A DNA stretch of 64,000 nucleotides from assembly GCA_913776045.1 (NCBI GenBank), contig CAJYOI010000020.1, forward strand, positions 1-64,000. Reading direction: 5' to 3'. The stretch comes from an uncultured Sphingomonas sp. GTDB lineage: Bacteria; Pseudomonadota; Alphaproteobacteria; Sphingomonadales; Sphingomonadaceae. Shown piece by piece: positions 41,797 through 49,746 of the stretch. The number at the start of each line of letters is the position of its first letter. Position 1 is the stretch's first letter. Both the position numbers and the translations under genes were made by a program. Under the pieces are notes generated by a model. The model ran no database searches, was not told the origin of the DNA, and worked only from the letters and a program-made list of their open reading frames with translations.

Positions 41797-43209
41797 ATGA
41801 TCAGGATGGTATCCGCCGCGCTGCTCGCCACGGTCGCCGTCGCGCAGCCGCTGGCGATCGTGCCCGTCGCCGCCCAGACCGCCGCGCCGGCCGATATGCG
41901 CACGTCGCTCGATGCGCTGCTCGCCGCGAGCTACCCCGCCGATGGTCCCGGCGCGACGATGATCGTCAGCCGGGGTGGCAAGACGCTTTATGCCGGCGCT
42001 CGTGGCATGGCGGACATAGCTTCCAAGCGCGCGCTGACCCCGGACAGCGTCATCCGCATCGGGTCGATCACCAAACAGTTCACCGCCGCGGTGGTCCTGC
42101 AGTTGGTGGGCGAGGGGAAGCTGTCGCTCGACGATCCGGTGACCAGGTTCTATCCCGATTATCCCGCGCCCGGCGGGGCGGCGACGGTGCGCCAGTTGCT
42201 CAACCATACGTCGGGCATCCAGAGCTACACCGGCATACCCGGCTGGATGGTGGCGGCGAATACCGGCCGCGCCTTCACCACCGACGCGCTGATCGCCGAA
42301 TTCCGCGACAAGCCGACCGAATTCGCGCCGGGCGCCAAGTGGAATTACAATAATTCGGGCTACGTCCTGCTCGGCGGCATCATCGAAAAGGTCACGGCCG
42401 CGCCTTGGTACACCGCGATCGACACGCGGATCGTGAAGCCGCTCGGCCTGACCTCTATCCGTTACGGCAACCCGCCCGTGGCGCCGAATTGGGCGACGCC
42501 CTATGGCCCGGGCGGCATTCCCGCGCAGGCGGTTGAAATGAGTGTGCCGCAGGCCGCCGGCGGACTCGTCGGTAATGTCGCCGATCTCGCGAAATGGGCA
42601 CAGGCGCTGCATCATGGTCGCGTCGTGCCGCCCGCGCTCTACGCGCAGATGATCGCGCCGACGACGCTCAACGACGGCACGACCACCCCCTACGGCTTCG
42701 GCCTCAGCAACGGTAAGCTGCGCGGGGTCGCCGATATCGAACATTCGGGCGGCATCATGGGCGGCGTGACCGACAGCCTGTACGTGCCCTCGCAGGATCT
42801 GTTCGTCGCGGTCTTTTCGAACAGCGACGCGCCGATGACGGCGCCCGGTCTGGTGATGCGCCGCGCCGCCGCGATCGCGATGGGCAAGCCCTACGCCGAC
42901 CTGAAGGCGCAGCCCGCCGACGCGGCCGCGATCGCGCCCATGCTGGGCCTCTACGCAATCGCCGGCCCGACGCCGGCCGAACGACGTTTCTGGGCAAAGG
43001 ACCGCAAATATTTCATCCGCCGCGGGGAGGGGCGGCCAAGCGAAGTCCTCTATGCCGGCGACACCCGCTTCGCTATGGCGAACGGATCGCTGACCTGGTT
43101 CCGCGTCATCGCGCAGCCCGGCGGCGGATATGCAATGGAGATGTTCCAGAACGGCGAGGAACCGGCCGAACGCGCGATGCGCACCGGGCCAGTGCCGGCG
43201 GAGCCGTAA
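41797..43209 (+). CDS. Serine hydrolase, beta-lactamase/penicillin-binding-protein fold
   Basis: This 470-residue exported protein has a signal peptide ending near PVAAQ at residue 27. Its active-site motifs are S90-I-T-K93 (RIGSITKQFT), YNNSGYVLLG as the Y-x-N motif, and HSGG as the KTG equivalent (DIEHSGGIMGG). These place it in the class C beta-lactamase-like family (MEROPS S12) of esterases and peptidases. A short C-terminal extension follows the catalytic domain. The ATG at 41797 has GAGGG upstream. Whether it acts on peptides, esters or cell-wall fragments cannot be decided from sequence. Confidence 0.9.
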   Translation: MIRMVSAALLATVAVAQPLAIVPVAAQTAAPADMRTSLDALLAASYPADGPGATMIVSRGGKTLYAGARGMADIASKRALTPDSVIRIGSITKQFTAAVVLQLVGEGKLSLDDPVTRFYPDYPAPGGAATVRQLLNHTSGIQSYTGIPGWMVAANTGRAFTTDALIAEFRDKPTEFAPGAKWNYNNSGYVLLGGIIEKVTAAPWYTAIDTRIVKPLGLTSIRYGNPPVAPNWATPYGPGGIPAQAVEMSVPQAAGGLVGNVADLAKWAQALHHGRVVPPALYAQMIAPTTLNDGTTTPYGFGLSNGKLRGVADIEHSGGIMGGVTDSLYVPSQDLFVAVFSNSDAPMTAPGLVMRRAAAIAMGKPYADLKAQPADAAAIAPMLGLYAIAGPTPAERRFWAKDRKYFIRRGEGRPSEVLYAGDTRFAMANGSLTWFRVIAQPGGGYAMEMFQNGEEPAERAMRTGPVPAEP

Positions 43210-43271
43210 GCGGCGTCAGCGCGTGTCGGGCACCTCACAGATCACATCGGCACGTTGCCCGTGCCCGACGG

Positions 43272-43673
43272 TCAGTTGGGGTCGGCGACCTTCTGAACGA
43301 TCTTGCCAAGCACGGTTAAGGGATCGCGGCCATTCCCATATCCATAGGCCGCCGCCTCGCGCTTGCTACATGAACGCTCGCCTGCGAAGATGCCGCACCG
43401 CGTCGGTGGCGTCATAGCCGTCAGGCCGTTGGGTGCTTCACCGCTGACCCGCTCGGTCGGGTCGTCGCGGGAGGGGTTGATCGGCAAGCGATAGCGGTTG
43501 GCACGGGTAGCGCACACAAGGACGTCGTCCGATGCTTCGGTGTCGCAGCGGCGGCCGTGTCCAAGCGACGGCGCAGTCAAGATCGGCGGACCAAGACGAT
43601 CAAGGTCGATGCGCTGTGCGGGCGGCGTATCGAGCGTCAAGCTCTGCAGCATCAGGGCTAGGTTCAGCGGCAT
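43272..43673 (-). CDS. Hypothetical exported protein, 133 residues
   Basis: It starts at ATG 43673 with a hydrophobic segment (MPLNLALMLQSLTLDTPPAQ). The motif CDTEASDDVLVCATRANRYRLP follows, of the form C-x(6-8)-VVVC-x-R-x-x-x-Y-R, which I recognise from small exported sphingomonad proteins of unknown function. Four further cysteines are present near the C-terminus. It lies downstream of the rplL terminator and is convergent with the serine hydrolase gene. Confidence 0.55.
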   Translation of the reverse strand: MPLNLALMLQSLTLDTPPAQRIDLDRLGPPILTAPSLGHGRRCDTEASDDVLVCATRANRYRLPINPSRDDPTERVSGEAPNGLTAMTPPTRCGIFAGERSCSKREAAAYGYGNGRDPLTVLGKIVQKVADPN

Positions 43674-43722
43674 CCGGTCAGCAGCCTGGACGGACTTTAC
43701 GGCGTTCACAGGGCATTGGCGC

Positions 43723-43761
43723 AAAAGAAAAGGGCGGCCTGCGTGGAGCAGGTCGCCCTTT
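43723..43761 (-). terminator. Rho-independent terminator of rplJL
   Basis: On the minus strand, AAAGGGCGACCTGC and GCAGGCCGCCCTTT pair with one mismatch around a 5-base loop and are followed by TTTTCTTTT. It lies about 110 bases after the rplL stop. It would end the rplJL transcript before the plus-strand gene block that separates it from rpoBC. Confidence 0.85.
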
Positions 43762-43871
43762 CTTCGAAGCGGCCGCCACGGGAGTGAACCCATGGCGTCG
43801 GGCGGTGCGGAGCACCGCCGGCCGGCCTCGTCGGGGTGGGCTGGCTTGCCAGCCTCTCCCCCGACAGCGGC

Positions 43872-44246
43872 TTACTTGAGTTCGACGGTCGCGCCGGCTT
43901 CTTCAAGCTGCTTCTTGATCTTCTCGGCTTCGTCCTTCGACACGCCTTCCTTGACCGGCTTCGGAGCGCCTTCGACCAGGGTCTTGGCTTCCGTCAGGCC
44001 CAGGCCGGTGATGGCGCGGACTTCCTTGATGACGTTGATCTTCTTGCCACCGTCGCCGGTGAGGATCACGTCGAATTCGGTCTTCTCTTCCGCGGCCGGA
44101 GCAGCAGCGCCGCCGGCAGCCGGAGCAGCGGCGACAGCTGCTGCTGCCGAAACGCCCCACTTCTCTTCGAGCATCTTCGACAGCTCAGCGGCTTCGAGGA
44201 CGGTCAGTTCGCTCAGCTGGTCAACCAGCGCGTTCAGATCAGCCAT
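43872..44246 (-). CDS. rplL: 50S ribosomal protein L7/L12
   Basis: The 124-residue stalk protein has an N-terminal dimerisation helix pair ([24 protein letters not shown]) and an alanine/glycine hinge ([19 protein letters not shown]). The conserved C-terminal factor-binding domain is [22 protein letters not shown] followed by [22 protein letters not shown]. It follows rplJ by 51 bases. A rho-independent terminator, not rpoB, follows it. Confidence 0.98.
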   Translation of the reverse strand: MADLNALVDQLSELTVLEAAELSKMLEEKWGVSAAAAVAAAPAAGGAAAPAAEEKTEFDVILTGDGGKKINVIKEVRAITGLGLTEAKTLVEGAPKPVKEGVSKDEAEKIKKQLEEAGATVELK

Positions 44247-44297
44247 TGTAAAACTCCAGTATCAGATCGGGTTGTAAGTATCAGGAACCGCGAGAAA

Positions 44298-44813
44298 TTA
44301 CGCGGCGTCCTTTTCTGCGTAAGCTGCCAGCACGCGGGCGATCTGCGCCGCCGGTGCCTGGGTGATCGTGGCGATCTTCGTGGCCGGGGCCACGATGAGA
44401 CCGACCAGCTTCGCGCGCAGCTCGTCCAGCGACGGCAGCGATGCGAGGGCCTTCACCCCATCCGCGTCGAGAATCTGGCTCCCCATCGCGCCGCCGACGA
44501 TTTCGAACTTGTCGTTCGTCTTCGCGAAGTCGACGGCAGCCTTGGCAGCCGCGACCGGATCGGCGGAGGTGGCGAGCCCGACCGGACCGGTCAGCAGGTC
44601 GGACAGACCCGCATAATCCGTGCCCTCGAGCGCGATCTTGGCAAGCTTGTTCTTGGAGACCTTATAGGTCGCGCCGACGTCGCGCATCTTCCCACGCAGC
44701 TGCGTCGACTGAGCGACGGTCAGCCCCAGGTTGCGGGTCACGACGACCACGCCCACCTGCGAGAAGGTGTTCTTCAGTTCGGCGACGGCCTGGGTCTTCT
44801 GCGAACGATCCAT
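44298..44813 (-). CDS. rplJ: 50S ribosomal protein L10
   Basis: The 171-residue L10 protein starts [20 protein letters not shown] and contains [21 protein letters not shown] and [22 protein letters not shown]. The C-terminal helix binds L7/L12 dimers. A strong site (GAGGAG) precedes the ATG. rplK and rplA, normally upstream, are not here; the preceding genes are unrelated. In other bacteria L10 or its complex with L12 represses its own leader RNA. Confidence 0.97.
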   Translation of the reverse strand: MDRSQKTQAVAELKNTFSQVGVVVVTRNLGLTVAQSTQLRGKMRDVGATYKVSKNKLAKIALEGTDYAGLSDLLTGPVGLATSADPVAAAKAAVDFAKTNDKFEIVGGAMGSQILDADGVKALASLPSLDELRAKLVGLIVAPATKIATITQAPAAQIARVLAAYAEKDAA

Positions 44814-45127
44814 GCCATTCTCCTCAAATTAGGCCGCAATCCGAAGACCGCAGCCCGGTTACATGCCCGCGCGATCTTGCGACCGCGCAGACGGTTCAGT
44901 CCGTTGAGGGGGAAGGATCGTGTCGAGAAGCGCGCACGAAAGGCCTCGCTTACCCGATCCGAAGCCGCGGGCGGGCCGCGGACTCGAGAAATCTGTTCCC
45001 CGTCTCGGCAGGGCATTAAGGTCGGGCAAACCCCGGCCACCTGCTGTCTCGGACGGCGTGCATGCACCAGGGCGAGCCCTTGCGACATGCGACGGGCGCG
45101 CCTTAGCGGATTATCGGGGGAAGTCAA
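44814..45127 (-). promoter_or_regulatory. rplJ promoter and long leader, candidate L10-binding region
   Basis: On the minus strand TTGACT (45127-45122) and TAAGGC (45105-45100) are 16 bases apart, giving a start near 45093 and a leader of about 280 bases. The leader is GC rich and can form several stems. L10 autoregulation of such leaders is established in enterobacteria and bacilli; I cannot identify the specific L10 fold by eye. There is no gene in this 338-base stretch. Confidence 0.4.
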
Positions 45128-45151
45128 CGCCGGGCGACGCGGCCCGCGGCG

Positions 45152-45364
45152 TTACTCCGCAGCTTCGAGCGGAACGCGAGCGGCAGCGGTCGCTTCCTCG
45201 CGCGCGATGCGGCGCTGTGTGGTGCGCTCGGCGCTGATCGCCATCGCTTCGAATGCGGCGACCGAGCGCAGCGCGCGGTCGCGGACGTTGTCGAGCTGTG
45301 CCGCATCGGCATCCGCCTGCGCACGGTCGGCCTGTGCGCGGAAATAGGCAGCGTCGTGAGCCAT
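45152..45364 (-). CDS. Small helical hypothetical protein, 70 residues
   Basis: It starts at ATG 45364 with AAGGAT upstream. The sequence, MAHDAAYFRAQADRAQADAD followed by LRSVAAFEAMAISAERTTQR, is a long charged helix, probably coiled coil, without membrane segments. It resembles small conserved proteins of sphingomonads with no assigned role. It lies just upstream of the rplJ promoter on the same strand. Confidence 0.6.
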   Translation of the reverse strand: MAHDAAYFRAQADRAQADADAAQLDNVRDRALRSVAAFEAMAISAERTTQRRIAREEATAAARVPLEAAE

Positions 45365-45651
45365 CGTCGGATCCTTCTGCTTCGGATAAGCGAGCCGCGG
45401 GATGCGACGGGCGGTGGAACTCTCGATGTGGGGCGGAGGGTGGCGTTTCGCAAGGGTAACGGTTGCGGAAAGCGCCCGAGCGCGACGAACCATTGTGCTC
45501 CGACGCAGGCCCGAAGCACGGTGATGGACGGATCGACAGGCTGTCACCGAAACAAATCTCGTGACGTCTCACGGCATATAGCGCCATCGGCTAGCGCCAC
45601 CGGCCGGCCTTGGCGGGGTGCGGGCCGGCCGCCCGTATCCCCGCCTGTTGC

Positions 45652-45978
45652 TTACTTTTCCTCTGAAACGACGCCCGATTGATTCGCCGCCGGTGCCGGT
45701 TCCTCATCACGGTTGACCCGCGCGGTCATGCCGGTTGCGTCGGCGTCGGCCTGGATCTGCTCGCGCTCGTCGACGGTCGGCTCAGGTTCGTCCGCCATGT
45801 TCGTGGCCGGCGCCTCGGGCACATTCATCGTGACCGGCGCCTCTTCGACGTTGACCGCTTCATTGGTCACGTCGAGCATTTCGGTGCCGTTCGCCTCCAC
45901 CGGCGCTGACGGTTCGTCATTCGACGAGCAGGCGGCGAGGAGTGCAAGGGCGGCGAGGGCGGGCAGCGTCTTCTTCAT
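45652..45978 (-). CDS. Small acidic lipoprotein
   Basis: This 108-residue product has a lipoprotein signal, MKKTLPALAALALLAACSSN, with lipobox LAAC and a lipidated cysteine at residue 17. The mature part is acidic, proline-containing and probably unstructured (EEAPVTMNVPEAPATNMADE). ATG 45978 is chosen, because an upstream in-frame ATG would hide the signal. It lies 20 bases downstream of the L,D-transpeptidase gene and may be cotranscribed with it, hinting at an envelope role. Confidence 0.72.
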   Translation of the reverse strand: MKKTLPALAALALLAACSSNDEPSAPVEANGTEMLDVTNEAVNVEEAPVTMNVPEAPATNMADEPEPTVDEREQIQADADATGMTARVNRDEEPAPAANQSGVVSEEK

Positions 45979-45998
45979 GAAAATTTCCCCTTCGACTA

Positions 45999-47498
45999 TC
46001 AATCGGCCATCGCCGGCGCGGCGGCCTGAATCTGCGAGCGCTTCTCGATCTTCGCGGCGAGTTCGCCATCCCAGCTATACGGGTCCGCGCGGAAGTTCAT
46101 GACGCCGTTGCCGGACGCGAACGCGGTCCAATAGAGCAGGTACACCGTCGCCGCGGTCGGCAGTTGCGCGCGCGTCGTCTTGCCGCTGGCGATCTGAGCG
46201 TCGATCGCTTCCGGCGTCCATTCGGCCGAACCGCGCAGCAGCAGGCGGGCAAGGTCGGCGGGCTTCTCTAACCGGACACAGCCGTGGCTGGCCAGACGGT
46301 CGTAGCTCGCGAACTTCGCCTGGGCCGGCGTGTCGTGGAGGTAGACGGCGTATGGATTGTCGAAGTCGAACTTGTACCGCCCCAGCGCCGACTGCGGACC
46401 CGCGGCCTGTTGCAGGCGGCGGCTCGGCCCTTCGCCGATGATCTTGAACCCATTGGCCTTCAGATAGCCCGCCCCCTTCGGAAACAGCTCTCGCTGGGCG
46501 ATGCCCGTGGGCACGTTCCACGGCGGATTGAGCACGACCGAGTGGATCGACGATTGCAGCATCGGCGTCTCGTCGCCCGGACGCCCGGTCACGCCCTTCA
46601 TTGACATGATCGGCTGGTCGCCCTCGAACACCGTTACCAGCGCGGCGGCGATGTTGACCTGGATGCGGTTCTTGTCGAGCTCGCGCGGAATCCAGCGCCA
46701 CCGCTCCATGTTCGCCATGATCTGCGCGACGCGGTCACTTGCCGAGACGTTGAGCGCCGCCAGCGTTTGTGTCGACACGGTACCGGCCGGATTGAGCCCG
46801 AAGCGGCGCTGTGCACGCTGCACTGCGGCCTTCAGGTCGGTGTCGAAGGTGTCGCCGGTCTTGGCGACCTGCGGGTCCTCAACCGCCAGGCGCTGGCGCA
46901 ACGCCCGCACGCGCGCGCCGGTCGCACCCATGACGAGGTCGGGGCCGGCGGCAACCCGAGGCCAGCCACCGGCTGCCTCGATCGCGCGATACGCCTTCAA
47001 GCCGTCCTTCAGCCCGTCATAGCCCGAATAGGGCGGCGGCAGCTGCCGCGCCCAGCGCGCCAGACTATTCTTCGCGACCGCGTCGGCAAAGCTCGGCAGC
47101 GGGTCCCAATATTGCGGGCGCAACCCCCAATCTTCCTTGAAGTCGGCCTCCGCCAGACGCCCGGTGCGCACAGCCCGCGCGTAATCGATCGCGGCGCGCA
47201 CCAGCGTGTCGTTTTCGGTCGCAGTCACCTTCGCCGCGGCCGCATCGTGGCGAAGACCGTGCTCAATCCGGCCGGCCTCGATGATCGCGACCAGCTGGCG
47301 GGCCTGTTCGTCGGTGAGGCGCGGCAGCGCCATCGCGGCGGCCACGGGCGCGACCGGGGTCGATTGCGCACCGGCCTGAGCCGCGGCTGCCTGTGACGGG
47401 GGCAGTTGCGTCGAGCGGACCGCACTTGGCGCCTGCTGGGCGATGACCGGCGAGGCCAGAGTGGCAAGAAGGGTGGATCGGAACAATAAGCTACGCAT
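45999..47498 (-). CDS. L,D-transpeptidase, YcbB-like
   Basis: This 499-residue exported protein has a signal peptide (FRSTLLATLASPVIAQ), a large helical scaffold domain and a peptidoglycan-binding repeat (GARVRALRQRLAVEDPQVA...AVQRAQRRFGLNPAGTV). The YkuD catalytic domain contains RLASHGCVRLEKPADLARLL, with the nucleophilic cysteine in SHGCVR. The layout matches E. coli YcbB (LdtD), which makes 3-3 crosslinks in peptidoglycan and can bypass beta-lactam-sensitive transpeptidases. It starts at ATG 47498. Confidence 0.92.
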   Translation of the reverse strand: MRSLLFRSTLLATLASPVIAQQAPSAVRSTQLPPSQAAAAQAGAQSTPVAPVAAAMALPRLTDEQARQLVAIIEAGRIEHGLRHDAAAAKVTATENDTLVRAAIDYARAVRTGRLAEADFKEDWGLRPQYWDPLPSFADAVAKNSLARWARQLPPPYSGYDGLKDGLKAYRAIEAAGGWPRVAAGPDLVMGATGARVRALRQRLAVEDPQVAKTGDTFDTDLKAAVQRAQRRFGLNPAGTVSTQTLAALNVSASDRVAQIMANMERWRWIPRELDKNRIQVNIAAALVTVFEGDQPIMSMKGVTGRPGDETPMLQSSIHSVVLNPPWNVPTGIAQRELFPKGAGYLKANGFKIIGEGPSRRLQQAAGPQSALGRYKFDFDNPYAVYLHDTPAQAKFASYDRLASHGCVRLEKPADLARLLLRGSAEWTPEAIDAQIASGKTTRAQLPTAATVYLLYWTAFASGNGVMNFRADPYSWDGELAAKIEKRSQIQAAAPAMAD

Positions 47499-47622
47499 GG
47501 ATCCTGTACGCCTGGGGGAGGGACGGGCCGCCCCTATTTAGGGGAGGGAAGGTGCGGGTTTCAAAGGAAAACGCGCAAAATCGTCCGCAGGGTGCGTCCG
47601 GATCGTCAGATTATCGGCCGCG

Positions 47623-47751
47623 TCAGAACGCCTTGCCGGTCGACTTGCGGCGCCTGCGGCAGAAGGTGCAGGTGTCCATGCCGGGATACCGTATGCTCGG
47701 CTTGAACCGATGGCCACGAAAGAACAGGCAGCGAAGATATTCGAGGAACAT
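47623..47751 (-). CDS. Possible 42-residue basic Cys/His protein
   Basis: The frame ATG 47751 to TGA 47623 encodes MFLEYLRCLFFRGHRFKPSI then MDTCTFCRRRRKSTGKAF. One Cys and one His near the start and a later C-x-x-C (CTFC) followed by RRRRK could bind zinc and nucleic acid. The ribosome binding site is weak. It is the only coding candidate in the 421-base gap between the L,D-transpeptidase and cysK genes; I see nothing else in that gap. Confidence 0.4.
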   Translation of the reverse strand: MFLEYLRCLFFRGHRFKPSIRYPGMDTCTFCRRRRKSTGKAF

Positions 47752-47919
47752 TGCCTAAGGTTATTAGGACCCGGTCTGCCGATGCCAAGCCCGCTGGGCC
47801 ATAGATTGGCCCGATCTGACGCTATCGCCTGTTCGTGTCGCCGGCGCCAAGTCTCGATTGCCGACCCTCAAGCGCTTCTTGGCATTGCCGCGCCGCGGCG
47901 CCCGCGCCATCTAGGCGAC

Positions 47920-48912
47920 ATGCACACGACGCAAGACACGCTATCGCTGATCGGCAACACGCCCCTCGTCCGCCTGAGGGGGCCGAGTGAGGCGACCGGC
48001 TGCGACATCTACGGCAAGTGCGAATTCGCCAATCCGGGTGCTAGCGTGAAGGATCGCGCTGCGCTGTTCATCGTCGAGGACGCCGAGCAGCGGGGGGCGA
48101 TCGCGCCCGGAGGCACGATCGTCGAAGGCACCGCGGGCAATACCGGCATCGGCCTTGCGCTGGTCGCCAATGCCAAGGGCTACAAGACGATCATCGTCAT
48201 GCCCGAAACGCAAAGCCGCGAGAAGATGGACACGTTGCGCGCGCTGGGCGCGGAACTCGTCCTGGTACCTGCCGCGCCCTATTCGAATCCCGGCCATTTC
48301 GTGCACACCAGCCGCCGCATCGCGCAAGAGACGCCGAACGCGATCTGGGCCAATCAGTTCGATAACATCGCCAATCGCCGCGCGCACATTGTCGGAACGG
48401 CGGAGGAAATCTGGCAGCAGATGGATGGCCGGATCGACGGCTTCACCTGCGCAGCGGGCACCGGCGGCACGATCGCGGGCGTCGGCCTGGGCCTCAAGGA
48501 AAAGGACGAGCGCGTCACCATTGCGCTGAGCGATCCGCACGGCGCCGCGCTCTACTACTATTACGCGCATGGCGAGCTTCGGTCGGAGGGATCGTCGGTC
48601 GCCGAAGGTATCGGTCAGGGCCGCATCACCGCGAACCTGGATGGTGCGCCGATCGACACGCAGTACCGTATCGGCGACGAAGAGGGTCTGGAATGGGTCC
48701 GCCGACTGCTCGCCGAGGAGGGGCTGTGCCTGGGCCTGTCGTCGGGCATCAACGTTGCCGGCGCGGTTCGATTGGCGCGCGACCTGGGGCCGGGCAAGCG
48801 GATCGCGACGATCCTGTGCGACAGCGGATTCCGCTATCTCTCGACGCTCTACAACCCGGAATGGCTGGCGGCGAAGGGACTGTCGATCGACGCCGGCGGG
48901 GCTAACGGTTAA
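47920..48912 (+). CDS. cysK: Cysteine synthase A
   Basis: The 330-residue PLP enzyme starts MHTTQDTLSLIGNTPLVRLR. The Schiff-base lysine is in NPGASVKDRAALFI, the substrate loop in EGTAGNTGIGLALVA and the phosphate loop in CAAGTGGTIAGVGLGLK. It makes cysteine from O-acetylserine and sulfide. Relative to E. coli CysK it has the divergent GTAGNTGIG loop (TAGNTG rather than TSGNTG) and an HGAALYYYYAHGELRSEGSS segment of the CysK2-like branch, so a related beta-replacement specificity is possible. ATG 47920 aligns with the family start. Confidence 0.88.
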   Translation: MHTTQDTLSLIGNTPLVRLRGPSEATGCDIYGKCEFANPGASVKDRAALFIVEDAEQRGAIAPGGTIVEGTAGNTGIGLALVANAKGYKTIIVMPETQSREKMDTLRALGAELVLVPAAPYSNPGHFVHTSRRIAQETPNAIWANQFDNIANRRAHIVGTAEEIWQQMDGRIDGFTCAAGTGGTIAGVGLGLKEKDERVTIALSDPHGAALYYYYAHGELRSEGSSVAEGIGQGRITANLDGAPIDTQYRIGDEEGLEWVRRLLAEEGLCLGLSSGINVAGAVRLARDLGPGKRIATILCDSGFRYLSTLYNPEWLAAKGLSIDAGGANG

Positions 48913-48971
48913 TCGACGGGATACAACGGCTCGACAGCGACGGCCACGTTCGTTACATTTCTGCCACAGTG

Positions 48972-49265
48972 ATGAAGATCGAACCTTCCACGACACCGTC
49001 CGATGCCTCCCAGACGGGACAGCGCGTGAAGGTGGCGATGACCGGGCTGGGGGCCGTGATGCTGTTCATCGGCCTAGCCAGTGCGGTGTTCAATTACGCC
49101 AGCACCGAACCGGCCGTAACCGCGGTCGGCGCCGCCAAGCCCGATGTGGTCGCCAATATCGCCGAAACCACGGTCAGCAACGTGGCGGCGAGTGAACCGC
49201 TGGCGGAACTGGGCATAGCACCCGGCCCGGTGGCGACGACGGAGAATGTTGCTGCGGTGAAGTGA
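48972..49265 (+). CDS. Hypothetical single-pass membrane protein, 97 residues
   Basis: The protein has a charged N-terminus (MKIEPSTTPSDASQTGQRVK), one helix (VAMTGLGAVMLFIGLASAVF), and a periplasmic tail with ANIAETTVSNVAASEPLAEL. No domain is recognised. A GTG three bases upstream is an alternative start. It follows cysK by 59 bases on the same strand. Confidence 0.55.
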   Translation: MKIEPSTTPSDASQTGQRVKVAMTGLGAVMLFIGLASAVFNYASTEPAVTAVGAAKPDVVANIAETTVSNVAASEPLAELGIAPGPVATTENVAAVK

Positions 49266-49355
49266 GGAGGCGGTAGGGAGACCCCTCAACCCATCCCGAT
49301 CGTGCCGAGCCTGGCGGGCATCCATCCAAAAAATACCTCGATGGGACCCTGTCCG

Positions 49356-49414
49356 AAGCACCGTACTTCGATGCGCCCGGTCATCGCGTGCGTCGCGACG
49401 ACCGGTGCTTCGAT
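49356..49414. repeat. Inverted repeat of the GGTGCTTCGA type
   Basis: CGAAGCACCG (49356-49365) and CGGTGCTTCG (49405-49414) form a perfect 10-bp inverted repeat. It is followed by ATACGCTCAGCACGAA, giving a secondary hairpin GTGC...GCAC. Sequences of the form GTGCTTCGA-x-x-GCTCAGCAC recur between genes in sphingomonads from memory. It lies in the 238-base gap between convergent genes, where I see no coding sequence. Confidence 0.5.
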
Positions 49415-49503
49415 ACGCTCAGCACGAAGAGGAAAGGGTGCACGCAGAGCCACGGTATCGTGCCCCGGTCTCCGCCGGAACACACAGGAGGGGGGAGGCA
49501 GGC

Positions 49504-49728
49504 TTAGCTGCCGCTTTTCCGCAGGTCCTCCAGCGCCGCCATGCGCGTCGGCAGCGCGGCCATCACCGCGTCGCGCTCGGCCTCGGTCACCGCGATCCAG
49601 CGACCGATCTCGTCACCCGTCCGTCCGCATCCGACGCACCAGCCGGTCGCGGCATCCAGGCGGCAGATATTGACGCACGGACTCGTGATCCGGACGGGAT
49701 CGAAATACTGAAAGATGGGGTCGTCCAT
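49504..49728 (-). CDS. DUF1289 domain-containing protein
   Basis: This 74-residue protein carries the DUF1289 pattern [21 protein letters not shown] followed by [21 protein letters not shown]. The four cysteines (C-x3-C-x8-C-x2-C) suggest a metal site. The family is widespread in proteobacteria and has no firmly assigned function. It lies 18 bases downstream of the DEAD-box helicase gene on the same strand, so the two are probably cotranscribed. Confidence 0.88.
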   Translation of the reverse strand: MDDPIFQYFDPVRITSPCVNICRLDAATGWCVGCGRTGDEIGRWIAVTEAERDAVMAALPTRMAALEDLRKSGS

Positions 49729-49746
49729 CGTCGCCTGACCGGCGCG

